A stretch of 64,000 bases of DNA from Paraburkholderia sp041321145 (GCF_041321145.1 NZ_JBGGWA010000001.1:620001-684000), one strand, 5' to 3'; shown: positions 19,616 to 29,349, numbered from the stretch's first letter. Made by a program: numbers and translations. The notes: a model not told the origin generated them from the letters alone.

Positions 19616-19683
19616 GCTTGTCTCCGTCATGTAAGTCGATTTGTGACTTCACTATCGAAGATTTGCAGGCGAGCGGCGTGGTT

Positions 19684-19723
19684 TGTTCGACTCTGCTGAA
19701 CAGAGTTTGGATATGCTGAACAG
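19684..19723. promoter_or_regulatory. Candidate IclR operator pair
   Basis: In the gap between the divergent acyl-CoA dehydrogenase and IclR genes, TGTTC (19684-19688) and GAACA (19698-19702) form an inverted repeat with a 9-base spacer. The 9-mer GCTGAACAG occurs at 19695-19703 and again at 19715-19723. The two copies are 20 bases apart, about two helical turns, as expected for binding on one DNA face. Confidence 0.5.
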
Positions 19724-19759
19724 CGGGCGCAGAATGAGACTTCCGGAAAGGAGACGATC

Positions 19760-20611
19760 ATGGCAGCCAACAACACGCTTTCCGAGCCGGCGGCGCTGGC
19801 AAGCGACTATCTGGATTCGAAGGCGCGCTACGTGCCGGACGAATTCGACGGCGACCGGCAGTTCGCCACGACTTTGGCGCGCGGGCTCGACATCCTGCAT
19901 TGCTTCACGCCGCGCGAGTCGCAACTCGGCAACGCCGAACTTGCCGCGCGCACCGGCATGACCAAGGCCACCATCTCGCGTTTCACTTACACGCTCACGC
20001 GACTCGGCTATCTGCGCGTCAATCGTATGAATAACAAATTTCAGCTCGGTTCGGCCGTGCTGTCGCTGAGCTATCCGTTGCTCGCGAGCTTGAGCGTGCG
20101 GCAGATTGCGCGGCCTTCGATGAAGGAACTGGCGGATCAGATTCGCGGTTCGGTCTCGCTCGGCATGCGCGACCGGCTCAATGTCGTGTATCTGGAAAGC
20201 AGTCGCAGCAGTACGCCTTTGGGGTTGCCCGCGGATATCGGCCTGAGTTACCCGATCGTGCGAACCGCGATGGGCCGCGCGCTGCTTGCCGCGCTGCCGG
20301 CCGAACGGCGCGAGGCGCTTTGCAATGAGATTGCAGTGAAGGCGCCGAACGAATGGAATACGTTTCGCGAGCGCGTGATGAGCGGCATCGATTACTACTA
20401 CGAGCGCGGATTTTGCGTCTCGTACGGCGACTTGCGACGCGAAGTGCATGCCGTTGCCGTGCCGATGAAACCTTCGGCCGATGGCGAAATTCTGGTGTTC
20501 AACTGCGGCGTGCCTTCTTATCTGCTGAAGGAGAATCAGCTGGAAGGCGACATCGGGCCGCGGCTGGTTTCAATGGTGCGCAGTATTGAAGGGGCGATGG
20601 GAATTTATTAG
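19760..20611 (+). CDS. IclR-family transcriptional regulator
   Basis: A 283-residue regulator with an N-terminal winged helix (TLARGLDILHCFTPRESQLGN; recognition helix in TKATISRFTYTL) and a C-terminal IclR effector domain (MGRALLAALPAERREALC; RREVHAVAVPM; FNCGVPSYLL). AAGGAG lies just before the ATG. It is divergent from the acyl-CoA dehydrogenase/acyl-CoA synthetase/MFS unit and very probably controls it and itself through the inverted repeats between them. The N-terminus is about 25 residues longer than the average member. Confidence 0.92.
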   Translation: MAANNTLSEPAALASDYLDSKARYVPDEFDGDRQFATTLARGLDILHCFTPRESQLGNAELAARTGMTKATISRFTYTLTRLGYLRVNRMNNKFQLGSAVLSLSYPLLASLSVRQIARPSMKELADQIRGSVSLGMRDRLNVVYLESSRSSTPLGLPADIGLSYPIVRTAMGRALLAALPAERREALCNEIAVKAPNEWNTFRERVMSGIDYYYERGFCVSYGDLRREVHAVAVPMKPSADGEILVFNCGVPSYLLKENQLEGDIGPRLVSMVRSIEGAMGIY

Positions 20612-20632
20612 GCGCAAATGAAAATCGCCGTT

Positions 20633-20664
20633 GCACGGTGCGAGGCGAGCGCTTCGCACCGTGC
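20633..20664. terminator. Hairpin between convergent regulator genes
   Basis: An 11-base-pair perfect stem (20633-20643 with 20654-20664) with a 10-base loop lies between the ends of the IclR and FadR-type genes. There is no T-run, so it is a weak terminator candidate or a transcript-end stabiliser for both strands. Confidence 0.5.
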
Positions 20665-20679
20665 GTTCAGCCCGACCGG

Positions 20680-21390
20680 CTAGCTGCTTGTTCTGCTCAA
20701 CTCGTGCGCGCGCCGAAGTCTCTCGCGACTATTACTCAGATGCATGCGCATCGCGGCGCGTGCATCGTCCGCATCCTGGCGTTCGATTGCCCGATAAATC
20801 AACTGATGCTCGCTGAGCACGTTGCGCAGGTGCTCGATATGGTCGAGCTCCGCTATCTCGGCGGAGCCGAGCCGCGTGCGCGGGCTCACCGCGCGACCCA
20901 GTTGACTCAGCACGTCGAAGAAGTAGCGATTGCCGCTTGCTCGCGCGATCTGCAGATGAAACTCGATGTCGTGCGCCAGCGTGTCCGTACTACCCCGCTC
21001 GAGTTCGGATTCGAAACGCTCCAGCGCCGCACGAATCTGTTTAAGATTCTGCTCGGTCCGTCGCGCCGCGGCGAGAGCCGCCGACGCTGCCTCGACGTCG
21101 ATACGGAACTCGATAATGGCCATCACGTCCAGCATGCTGGACAGGTCGGCGGCGGGCAGTTGCATGGACTTTTCCGGGGCCGGCGCCAATACGAAGGTGC
21201 CGATGCCGTGGCGCGTCTCGACCACCTTCGCCGCCTGCAGGCGCGAAATCGCCTCGCGAACCACGGAGCGGCTCACCGAGAGCTGCTTCATCATTGCGAC
21301 CTCGGTGGGGATCCGGTCTCCTGGCCTCAGCGCCCCCCGGCGGATTTCATCGGAAAGGGTGGCCACCACCTTCTCAGTTAGGCTGCTCAT
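20680..21390 (-). CDS. GntR-family regulator, FadR (FCD) subfamily, likely glucarate regulator
   Basis: This 236-residue repressor-type protein has an N-terminal winged helix (GDRIPTEVAMMKQLSVSRSVVREAISRLQAAKVVETRHGIGTF, here residues about 23-66) and an all-helical FCD ligand domain with the metal-binding histidines in the pattern HDIEFHLQIA. It is divergent from the D-glucarate transporter and dehydratase genes. FadR-type regulators in this position commonly sense sugar acids such as glucarate or galactarate. Its role as their regulator is inferred from position. No strong ribosome site is seen before the ATG. Confidence 0.88.
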   Translation of the reverse strand: MSSLTEKVVATLSDEIRRGALRPGDRIPTEVAMMKQLSVSRSVVREAISRLQAAKVVETRHGIGTFVLAPAPEKSMQLPAADLSSMLDVMAIIEFRIDVEAASAALAAARRTEQNLKQIRAALERFESELERGSTDTLAHDIEFHLQIARASGNRYFFDVLSQLGRAVSPRTRLGSAEIAELDHIEHLRNVLSEHQLIYRAIERQDADDARAAMRMHLSNSRERLRRAHELSRTSS

Positions 21391-21819
21391 TTCTGTGGCT
21401 TATTGACTAATCAGCGGGAAAAATACACACGTTGCGTGTGCGAGTGACGTCATCTGACGCCTCGACATAGCCATCATAGCGTCAGTGCGACAAAGAACGA
21501 CTTGAATCGCCCACGCTCGACGCCTGCCGCGATGACGTGTCGATCGGCCAACGCTGACGCAATCCGTGTACGGGTTTTTATGTTGTCGGACGTCTTAGTG
21601 CGATTTTCTGATTTAGGCGCGAGGATAGCGCGCCGGCTATTTAATCCCTATAAACAACGGCTTTGAGGCAGGGTAAACACTGCGTTGGAATTTGCCATTT
21701 GATCGCGGTAGACTGTCATCAGACAACGTATCACGCGTTTTCGGACTGAGATCCCCGCCTGCGCGAATGCCCCGCGTTGCGTTCGATCAGGCTACCCAAG
21801 GCCGACACTGGAGACAACC
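21391..21819. other. Divergent promoter region of regulator and glucarate genes
   Basis: These 429 bases hold no gene. A short inverted repeat TGTC-ATCA-GACA lies at 21714-21725, about 95 bases before the gudP start, and TTGTCGGAC at 21583-21591 is a related half-site. FadR-type proteins often bind TTGTC/GACAA-like palindromes, so these are candidate operators, weakly supported. Confidence 0.4.
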
Positions 21820-23151
21820 TTGACATCTGCTCTCACCATGGCGATCGACCCGCTCGAATCCGCCATCTCGAAGGTCAAGCGGCACGTGCTGCCGCTATTC
21901 CTGATCATGTTCGTGGCGAACTACATCGACCGTGTGAACATCGGTTTCGCCAATGCCCACATGCAGACGGACCTCGGCATCGGCGCGGCCGCTTACGGTT
22001 TGGGGAGCGGTTTGTTCTTCATCGGCTACGCGCTGTTCGAAGTGCCGTCGAATGTGTTGATGCAGAAGTACGGCGCGCGCGCATGGCTGACCCGCATCAT
22101 GGGCACGTGGGGGCTGGTCGCGGCCGCCATGGCGTTCGTCTGGAACGACACCTCGTTTTACGTGCTGCGATTCCTGCTCGGTGTCGCGGAGGCCGGTTTC
22201 TTTCCGGGCGTGGTGTTTTACTTCACCCAATGGCTGCCGCAAAAAGAGCGCGGCAAGGCCGTGGCAATCTTTCTCTCCGGCTCCGCGCTCGCCTCGGTTC
22301 TGTCGGGGCCGATCACCGGCAGCCTGCTGTCCATTCGCGGATTCGGCCTGCACGGCTGGCAATGGATGTTTCTGATCGAAGGCGGCTTTTCGATCGTGCT
22401 GTGCGGCCTCAGCTGGATGCTGCTGAAGTCGCGTATTCGCGATGCGTCGTGGCTGACCGCCGAGGAGCAGACTGTCCTCGAAACGTCGATTGCGGCTGAG
22501 CAGACCGAGCGCGAAGCGCGCGGCGGCGCGCATCTGCCGGCGATCAAGCTGCTCAAGGACCCGCAGATTCTGCTGTTCTGCTTCCTCTATTTCGCGATCC
22601 AACTGACCATTTACGCGGCCACGTTCTGGCTGCCGACGATCATCCGCAAGATGGGCGGCCTCTCGGACTTCGAAGTCGGCATGCTCAACACGATTCCCTG
22701 GCTCATCGCCATGGTTGCGATGTACTGCTTTGCGGTGTTGTCGGCGAAATGGCGTTTCCAGCAAGCGTGGCTGGCCGTGGCGCTCGTCATCGCGGCGTGT
22801 GGGCTGTTCGCTTCGACTTCGGGAAATCCGGTGCTGTCGTTCGTCGCTATCTGCTTCTCGGCGATCGGCTTCAAGGCAGCATCGTCGCTGTTCTGGCCCA
22901 TCCCACAGGGCTATCTCGATGCACGCGTGGCTGCCGCCGTGATTGCGTTGATCAATTCGGTGGGCAACCTCGGCGGCTTCTTCGCGCCGGCCGCGTTCGG
23001 CTATCTGCAGCAACACACCGGTTCGATTACCGGTGGACTGTACGCCCTGGGCGTGGCTTCGTTGATCGCGGCAGCGGCCGGCTTTCTGTCCCGCCATCGT
23101 CGCGTGGACCGCGACGCGTTGCCGGCGTCGCTTCATAGCAAAGCGCACTGA
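21820..23151 (+). CDS. gudP: MFS D-glucarate/galactarate transporter
   Basis: A 443-residue, 12-helix ACS-family carrier: NYIDRVNIGFANAHMQ, GLGSGLFFIGYALFEVPSN and LLGVAEAGFFPGVVFYFTQW follow the GudP/GarP/phthalate transporter pattern. The start is read as TTG 21820 because GGAGA lies seven bases upstream; the in-frame ATG at 21838 lacks a ribosome site. The glucarate dehydratase gene follows 124 bases downstream on the same strand, which supports glucarate (or galactarate) as substrate. The FadR-type gene upstream is divergent. Confidence 0.85.
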   Translation: MTSALTMAIDPLESAISKVKRHVLPLFLIMFVANYIDRVNIGFANAHMQTDLGIGAAAYGLGSGLFFIGYALFEVPSNVLMQKYGARAWLTRIMGTWGLVAAAMAFVWNDTSFYVLRFLLGVAEAGFFPGVVFYFTQWLPQKERGKAVAIFLSGSALASVLSGPITGSLLSIRGFGLHGWQWMFLIEGGFSIVLCGLSWMLLKSRIRDASWLTAEEQTVLETSIAAEQTEREARGGAHLPAIKLLKDPQILLFCFLYFAIQLTIYAATFWLPTIIRKMGGLSDFEVGMLNTIPWLIAMVAMYCFAVLSAKWRFQQAWLAVALVIAACGLFASTSGNPVLSFVAICFSAIGFKAASSLFWPIPQGYLDARVAAAVIALINSVGNLGGFFAPAAFGYLQQHTGSITGGLYALGVASLIAAAAGFLSRHRRVDRDALPASLHSKAH

Positions 23152-23275
23152 CTGCGGAAACCCTTCACCATGACTCACCCACTTGCCAATTTATGTCTGG
23201 TGCCGGTGTCGAACGAGATCACCCAACGCGATGATCTCCGGCAGTCGGCTCACTGATTCACCGGGTCCCAATCTC

Positions 23276-24625
23276 ATGTCCACGAATACACCTCAACCGA
23301 ACGCTACTCCGATCGTCACCGAATTGCGCGTCGTGCCCGTCGCCGGTCGTGACAGCATGTTGATGAACCTGAGCGGCGCGCACGGCCCGTTCTTCACGCG
23401 CAACATCGTCATCCTGCGCGACAGCGCGGGTCATACCGGCGTCGGCGAAGTGCCCGGCGGCGAGAGCATCCGCAAGACCATCGACGATGCGCGTCCGCTG
23501 GTCGTCGGCCAGTCGATCGGTAATTTGCAAGCTATCCTGAACAAAGCGCGCACGCTGTTCGCCGACCGCGACGCCGGTGGCCGTGGCCTGCAGACTTTCG
23601 ACCTGCGCACCACCATTCACGCGGTGACTGCACTCGAAGCCGCGTTGCTCGACCTGCTCGGTCAGCATCTGGGCGTGCCGGTTGCGGCACTGCTTGGCGA
23701 AGGCCAGCAACGCGACGAAGTGGAAATGCTCGGTTACCTGTTCTATATCGGCGACCGCAAGAAGACCGACCTGCCGTACGCCGGCGGCGCGGAAGGGCGC
23801 GACGACTGGGAACGCGTTCGCACGGAAGAAGCGATGACGCCCGAGGCGGTGGTGCGGCTCGCCGAGGCCGCGCAGGCGCGCTACGGATTCAACGATTTCA
23901 AGCTCAAGGGCGGCGTGCTGCCCGGCGACGCGGAAATCGAAGCGGTTACGGCACTCGCCGAACGCTTCCCCAACGCCCGCGTCACGCTAGACCCGAACGG
24001 CGCATGGTCGCTTGCCGAAGCGGTTCGCCTGTGCCGCGACAAGCATGACGTGCTGGCCTACGCAGAGGACCCGTGCGGCGCGGAAAACGGCTACTCGGGC
24101 CGTGAGGTGATGGCCGAATTCCGCCGCGCGACCGGCTTGCCGACGGCGACCAACATGATCGCCACCGACTGGCGCCAGATGGGTCACGCGATTCAATTGC
24201 AATCCGTGGATATTCCGTTGGCCGATCCGCACTTCTGGACCATGCAGGGTTCGGTGCGCGTGGCGCAGATGTGCAACGACTGGGGCCTCACTTGGGGTTC
24301 GCACTCGAACAATCACTTCGATATTTCGCTCGCGATGTTCACGCATGTCGCGGCTGCGGCGCCCGGCAAGATCACGGCGATCGATACGCACTGGATCTGG
24401 CAGGACGGTCAGCGTCTGACGCGTGAACCGCTCCAGATTGTCGGCGGCAAGGTCAAGGTGCCCCAGGCGGCGGGCCTCGGTGTCGAGTTGGATATGGATG
24501 AGATCGAGAAGGCGCACGCGCTTTATCAGCAGCACGGCCTCGGTGCGCGCGACGACGGCGTGGCCATGCAGTACCTGATTCCGAACTGGACGTTCGACAA
24601 CAAGCGTCCTTGTCTGGTGCGCTGA
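23276..24625 (+). CDS. gudD: D-glucarate dehydratase
   Basis: This 449-residue member of the enolase superfamily dehydrates D-glucarate (and L-idarate) to 5-keto-4-deoxy-glucarate. The KLK motif (K209, K211) and the general-base histidine H343 in SHSNNHFD match the E. coli GudD active site with an offset of four. Metal-ligand segments appear as TLDPNGAW, AYAEDPCGAENG and ATNMIATDW. The ATG at 23276 gives the standard N-terminus; the open frame extends 93 bases further upstream without support. The downstream aldolase and dehydrogenase of the pathway are not in this window. Confidence 0.95.
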   Translation: MSTNTPQPNATPIVTELRVVPVAGRDSMLMNLSGAHGPFFTRNIVILRDSAGHTGVGEVPGGESIRKTIDDARPLVVGQSIGNLQAILNKARTLFADRDAGGRGLQTFDLRTTIHAVTALEAALLDLLGQHLGVPVAALLGEGQQRDEVEMLGYLFYIGDRKKTDLPYAGGAEGRDDWERVRTEEAMTPEAVVRLAEAAQARYGFNDFKLKGGVLPGDAEIEAVTALAERFPNARVTLDPNGAWSLAEAVRLCRDKHDVLAYAEDPCGAENGYSGREVMAEFRRATGLPTATNMIATDWRQMGHAIQLQSVDIPLADPHFWTMQGSVRVAQMCNDWGLTWGSHSNNHFDISLAMFTHVAAAAPGKITAIDTHWIWQDGQRLTREPLQIVGGKVKVPQAAGLGVELDMDEIEKAHALYQQHGLGARDDGVAMQYLIPNWTFDNKRPCLVR

Positions 24626-24638
24626 TTCTCCTACGCGT

Positions 24639-26195
24639 TCAACCGCGGCGAAACACGACGTGCGAGATGCGCTGCACGAGCAACGCCGCGGCAAGCGCCG
24701 CCACCGCCGTCAGCCACACGCCGATATGAATCGACTGCACCAGCGCATCGCGCGCTGTGTCGATCAGCGCGAGCGTATCGAGCCCTGACGGCTTCATATC
24801 CGCAATCAGCTTCAGGCGCGCCGCTTCGTCGATCAGGATGCGCAGATCGACGAAGCGCGGCCGCCATTGCGACGCAGCCGGCTCGCCGAGCACGCTCATC
24901 GTGCGCGTAACCACGTCGCGATAGTGGTGCGATACCACAGTCCCGACAATGCTGGTGCCCAACATCCCGCCTACCATCCGCGTGGACTGCAGCAGCGCCG
25001 TCGTGATGCCAAACCGTTCGCGCCCGGCAATCTCCTGGCCGAACACATTCAGATTGTTCAGGATGAACCCCAAACCGATACCGACGGCTGCCATCGGCAA
25101 TTCGATCCACACGTGCGGCGTCTGCGGATTGGCGAACGCCAACGCGATCGACGCGAACAGCAGCAGCGCGAAACCGATCGACAGGATCCGCGTCGGCTTC
25201 TTCATGTGAATGACGATGCGCGTATTCAGCAGGCTGCCGAGCGCGATGCAGGCGGCAATCGGCGTAGCGAGCAGACCGGCTTGTTGCGGCGACAGCCCGA
25301 AGCCGCCTTGCAACAGAAGCGGCGCAAAGAAGATCAACGAGAACATCACGAAGCCCGACAGCAGGCCTAGCGTGAACAGCGTGACGAGTTGCGCATCCTT
25401 GAACAGGTCGAGCGGAATGATCGGATGCGTGGCGCGTTTCTCGCACACCAGCAACGCGCCGGCGCCCACGATCACGAACGCCGCCAGCGCCAGGTTGCCG
25501 GCTGTCAGACCCTCTTTCGGCACCGCTTCGATGAAGGCTTGCAGGCCGCCCAATACGGCGGCGACCAGCGCCGCGCCGAGCCAGTCGATCTTGACCTCGC
25601 CCTCGTGCGGGCGCCGGAAGTTGGGCAGATGCGCCCAGATGAAATAGAGTGCCGCGGCGCCGACCGGCAGGTTGATCAGAAAGGTGGAGCGCCAGCCCCA
25701 ATGCTCGCTCATCCAGCCGCCCAGCGACGGCCCCGCCGCGGTGCCGATGCCGTACGCGGCCGCCATCACCACCTGCCAGCGAACCCGTGCCCGCGGATCG
25801 GGAAAGAGGTCCGGTATCGAGGCGAACGCCGTGCCGACCATCATCCCGCCGCCGACCCCTTGCAAGCCGCGCGCGATCACGAGAAACAGCATGTCGTTCG
25901 CGACGCCGCAGAGCACCGACGCCACCGTGAACGTGATGACTGCGGCGATCACGAAACGCTTGCGGCCGAAATAGTCGCCGAGACGGCCGAACACGGGGAC
26001 AGTCACCACCGACGCCAGCAGGTAAGCGCTGGCGATCCACGCGTAGTACTCGAAGCCTTGCAGCTCGGCGACGATCGAAGGCAGCGCGGTGCTGACGACG
26101 GTCTGGTCGAGTGCGACCAGCATGTTGACGAGGCCGATGCCGAGCATCGCCAGGAGGGCATTTCGGAAAGGCAGGGCAGTCGCAGTCGGATTCAC
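24639..26195 (-). CDS. MFS drug efflux transporter, DHA2 (EmrB/QacA) type
   Basis: A 518-residue protein with about 14 hydrophobic helices. The DHA2 signature LDQTVVSTALPSI lies near residues 29-41, with a motif-A loop GRLGDYFGRKRF after helix 2 and GPSLGGWMSEHWGWRSTF (motif C region) in helix 5. Such pumps expel drugs or metabolites with protons. No membrane-fusion partner (EmrA-like) is next to it. It is convergent with gudD, separated by only 13 bases, and probably unrelated to glucarate use. Confidence 0.92.
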   Translation of the reverse strand: MNPTATALPFRNALLAMLGIGLVNMLVALDQTVVSTALPSIVAELQGFEYYAWIASAYLLASVVTVPVFGRLGDYFGRKRFVIAAVITFTVASVLCGVANDMLFLVIARGLQGVGGGMMVGTAFASIPDLFPDPRARVRWQVVMAAAYGIGTAAGPSLGGWMSEHWGWRSTFLINLPVGAAALYFIWAHLPNFRRPHEGEVKIDWLGAALVAAVLGGLQAFIEAVPKEGLTAGNLALAAFVIVGAGALLVCEKRATHPIIPLDLFKDAQLVTLFTLGLLSGFVMFSLIFFAPLLLQGGFGLSPQQAGLLATPIAACIALGSLLNTRIVIHMKKPTRILSIGFALLLFASIALAFANPQTPHVWIELPMAAVGIGLGFILNNLNVFGQEIAGRERFGITTALLQSTRMVGGMLGTSIVGTVVSHHYRDVVTRTMSVLGEPAASQWRPRFVDLRILIDEAARLKLIADMKPSGLDTLALIDTARDALVQSIHIGVWLTAVAALAAALLVQRISHVVFRRG

Positions 26196-26649
26196 GGATC
26201 TGAAGGAAAGAGCGTTTCAAGGTAGGCGCCGCATGGCAGGGTGCGGGCCTTCGGGTCCTGACGACTATTGTGTCTTATGGTTGTCTGACCTCTTGTTATC
26301 GATTATACGGGTTTCCCCTTGGGTGAAACTTACGCCCCTCCGATTCCACGCCAAGCCGTCCCGCATCGGACGGTGCGTCAACGCCGCGCGCCGGAATCGG
26401 GGCGTGGTGCGCTATTGGTCGTCGTTTCCCCCTAGTCGAGACGGACTACGTGAGGTTGAACCTGCCGTGATAGCCTCGCCTTGCACTAAAAACAGCGGTC
26501 CCCGGCTGCGGAATACGCTGGCTTAATGCAAACCGTTCGCACGGCAATTACATGTCCATCGATTCAATATGATTTGATTCGGTATCCAAAATAAGGAATG
26601 GATATTTCGATCCGATCAGATCAGGAAAACACAATTAAAAGGGAAAAGA
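26196..26649. other. Intergenic region upstream of phosphoesterase
   Basis: No gene is supported in these 454 bases, which lie between two divergently transcribed genes. The last 120 bases are A/T-rich (GGTATCCAAAATAAGGAAT and AAAACACAATTAAAAGGG) and probably hold the promoter of the phosphoesterase gene. I saw no convincing Pho box. Confidence 0.5.
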
Positions 26650-27873
26650 ATGTCAAAACGCACCTGGATGCGCGCACTTTTCGCTGCCATTTCTGCTGTC
26701 GTCGCTGGAATCATTGTCGCGGCTTGCGGGGCGACGACGCATACGGCCGGCCAGCAACAGATCAGGCATGTTTTCGTTATCACGCTCGAAAATGAAAACT
26801 ACGCGACCACCTTCGGCGCGAACAGCAAGGCGCCTTACCTGTCGCAGACGCTGGTTTCGCAGGGCGCGATGGTGCAGCAGTACTACGGCACGGGGCATGT
26901 GAGTCTCGATAACTACATCTCGATGATCAGCGGTCAGGCGCCGACGCCGGAAACGGATAACGATTGCCCGATCTACCAGGACGTCAAGCTAACAGGCGTG
27001 ACGGCGGACGGCCAGGCGATTGGTTCGGGCTGTGTGTATCCGGCCAGCATCAAGACGCTGCCGGACCAGCTGAAGGCCGCTGGTTTGACGTGGAAGGGCT
27101 ATGAAGGCGACATGGGCAACGACCCGACGCGCGAATCTGCCACGTGCGGCCACCCGACGCTCAACACGACCGACCTGACCCAGGCGGCCGAAGCGCCGAG
27201 CGCAGCGGTGCCGCTTGGCGATCAATACGCGACGCGTCACAACCCGTTCATGTACTTCCACTCGATCATCGATTCGTCGGACTGCGGCCAGAACGTCGTG
27301 AACCTGAACAAGCTCACGACCGATCTGCAATCGATCTCGACTACCGCGAACTTCAACCTGATCACGCCGAACCTGTGCGACGACGGTCACGACGCACCGT
27401 GCGTGAACGGCCAGCCGGGCGGCCTGACGAGCGCGAACACGTTTCTGCAGAAGTGGGTGCCGATCATCACGGGTTCACCGGCATTTCAGCAGGACGGTCT
27501 GCTGATCATCAACTTCGACGAAAGCAGTTACGCGACGGTGACTCAGCCTTCGGCAGGGAAAACGGAGCTGACCTTCGCTGGCGCAACCTGCTGCAGCCAG
27601 CAACCGGGCCCGAATCTGCCGGCGTTCCCGCAGACCTCGTCGCTGTCGTACAAGGGTATGACGATCAATCTGACCAAGCAAAGTTTCGGCGGCGACCAGA
27701 CCGGTGCGGTGATGATCTCGAAGTTCATCAAGCCGGGCACGGTGTCGACGGTGCCGTACAACCACTACTCGATGCTCAAGAGCATCGAGGACATCTTCCA
27801 GCTGGACCATTTGGGTTATGCGGGGCAGGCCGGTCTGGTCGGATTCGGCAACGACATCTTCACTAACCTGTAA
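26650..27873 (+). CDS. Lipoprotein phosphoesterase (acid phosphatase/phospholipase C-like family)
   Basis: A 407-residue protein of the phosphoesterase family (PF04185-like, alkaline-phosphatase fold). A lipobox (IVAAC, Cys26) predicts attachment to a membrane outside the cytoplasm. The family start is clear: HVFVITLENENYATTFG, with the metal-binding Glu/Asn and the SLDNYISMISGQAPTPETDNDC segment expected to carry the nucleophile, and later IINFDES and HYSMLKSIEDIF with metal ligands. Six or more cysteines fit an oxidising compartment. The cytochrome c peroxidase gene begins 9 bases after the stop, so the two are co-transcribed. The substrate is unknown. Confidence 0.85.
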   Translation: MSKRTWMRALFAAISAVVAGIIVAACGATTHTAGQQQIRHVFVITLENENYATTFGANSKAPYLSQTLVSQGAMVQQYYGTGHVSLDNYISMISGQAPTPETDNDCPIYQDVKLTGVTADGQAIGSGCVYPASIKTLPDQLKAAGLTWKGYEGDMGNDPTRESATCGHPTLNTTDLTQAAEAPSAAVPLGDQYATRHNPFMYFHSIIDSSDCGQNVVNLNKLTTDLQSISTTANFNLITPNLCDDGHDAPCVNGQPGGLTSANTFLQKWVPIITGSPAFQQDGLLIINFDESSYATVTQPSAGKTELTFAGATCCSQQPGPNLPAFPQTSSLSYKGMTINLTKQSFGGDQTGAVMISKFIKPGTVSTVPYNHYSMLKSIEDIFQLDHLGYAGQAGLVGFGNDIFTNL

Positions 27874-27882
27874 AGCGACGCG

Positions 27883-29133
27883 ATGCCGTTTTTCGCAAAG
27901 CAATTTGCCGCGCGCTCCGTCACGCGATGGGCGGCGCTCGCCGCGCTGCTCAGTACCGCACTGCTGCCGTTCGAGAAAGCGGCAGCGGCGGCGCCGGCCG
28001 ACGCCAAGCCCGTCTACAGCGATGCCGCGGCGCTCGGCAAGCTGATGTTCTTCGATGCGTCGTTGTCGGCCTCGGGCAAGATGTCGTGCGCGAGCTGTCA
28101 TAGCCCGTCGCACGCGTATGGGCCGCCCAATGGGCTGGCCGCGCAACTGGGCGGCCGGGACATGCGTTCGCAAGGCACGCGCGCCGTACCGAGCCTGCGC
28201 TACGTGCTGAACCGCACGCCGATGTGGAGCCACGCGCAAGCGGCCAGCATGTCTGAGCGCTTGAGTGAAACGGACGACGCGCCGGTTGGCGGTTTCGGTT
28301 GGGATGGGCGCTTTGACCATCTGCACGATCAGGCGAGTTTCCCGTTGTTCAATCCGAACGAGATGGCTAACCAGGACCCGGCGGCGGTGCTTGCGAAACT
28401 GGAGCACGCGCCTTACGCGGCGCGCTTTAAGGAAGTGTTCGGCCAGAACATTTTCACCGATCGCACCAAGGCCTTCACGCAGGCGATGTACGCGATCGAG
28501 CGCTTCGAACTTGAAGATCCGAGCTTTCACCCGTACACGAGCAAGTTCGATGACTACCTCGACGGGAAGGTCCAACTGACGGCACGCGAACTGCGCGGCA
28601 AGAAGCTATTCGACGATCCGGCTGCGGGCAACTGCGCGTCCTGCCACATCGACCAGCTGGGCGCCGACGGCTCGCATCCGCTTTTCACCGACTTCAACTT
28701 CCAGGCGCTCGGTGTACCGCGCAATCCGGCGTTGCATGTGAACGCGGATCCCAAGTACTTCGATATGGGCCTATGCGGGCCCGTGCGTACCGATCAGTCA
28801 GCCGACAAACGCAATTGCGGGCTGTTCAAGACGCCCTCGTTGCGCAATACGGCGACGCGCCAGGTGTTCTTCCACAATGGCCGCTTCCACACACTGAAGG
28901 AAGCGCTGCGCTTCTACGTGCAGCGCGACACCAGCCCCGCGAAGTGGTATCCGACCGATCGCCACGGCAAGGTCGATAAATTCGACGACTTGCCGGTCGC
29001 CATGCGTGTCAACGTGGATACACTCGACGAACCGCTCACGCGCAAACAAGGTGAGCGTCCGGTCTGGACGGAGCAGGACATCGCCGACGTCGCCGCATTT
29101 CTCGTGACGCTGAACGACGGGTACAAAAGATAG
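27883..29133 (+). CDS. Di-haem cytochrome c peroxidase family protein
   Basis: This 416-residue periplasmic protein has a signal peptide (about residues 1-37, ending in a run of alanines) and two haem-binding CXXCH motifs, C69-ASC72-H73 and C251-ASC254-H255. That is the arrangement of CcpA/MauG-type di-haem enzymes, which reduce H2O2 or oxidise protein substrates. The SCHSPSHAYG and CHIDQLGADGSHPLFTDFNF segments are typical. It lies 9 bases downstream of the lipoprotein phosphoesterase. The pair recurs in my memory of Burkholderia genomes, but a joint function is not established. Confidence 0.9.
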   Translation: MPFFAKQFAARSVTRWAALAALLSTALLPFEKAAAAAPADAKPVYSDAAALGKLMFFDASLSASGKMSCASCHSPSHAYGPPNGLAAQLGGRDMRSQGTRAVPSLRYVLNRTPMWSHAQAASMSERLSETDDAPVGGFGWDGRFDHLHDQASFPLFNPNEMANQDPAAVLAKLEHAPYAARFKEVFGQNIFTDRTKAFTQAMYAIERFELEDPSFHPYTSKFDDYLDGKVQLTARELRGKKLFDDPAAGNCASCHIDQLGADGSHPLFTDFNFQALGVPRNPALHVNADPKYFDMGLCGPVRTDQSADKRNCGLFKTPSLRNTATRQVFFHNGRFHTLKEALRFYVQRDTSPAKWYPTDRHGKVDKFDDLPVAMRVNVDTLDEPLTRKQGERPVWTEQDIADVAAFLVTLNDGYKR

Positions 29134-29349
29134 CGGCCGGAGACGGATCACACCGCGTAGTCGAAAATATCGGAAGCGCCACGCCTTCGCTCACGCTGCT
29201 TTGATGAGTCCGAGGCGCTCGGCGCACAAGTGATTCTGTGCGGCGATGACGCTGGGTAACGGCGCGATGTTCCACGGCATTGCCCGTGATGAAGACGTAT
29301 TCACCATCATGGCGTGCGCGTAGGAAAGCCAATCAAAAGTTGCTTGCCC

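Noticed and set aside
20600..20680. Strong terminator between IclR and FadR-type genes
   Set aside because: The hairpin is perfect but lacks a T-run on either strand, so I list it only as a hairpin with low confidence.
26196..26649. Pho box upstream of the phosphoesterase
   Set aside because: No pair of CTGTCAT-like half-sites with the proper 11-base period was found.
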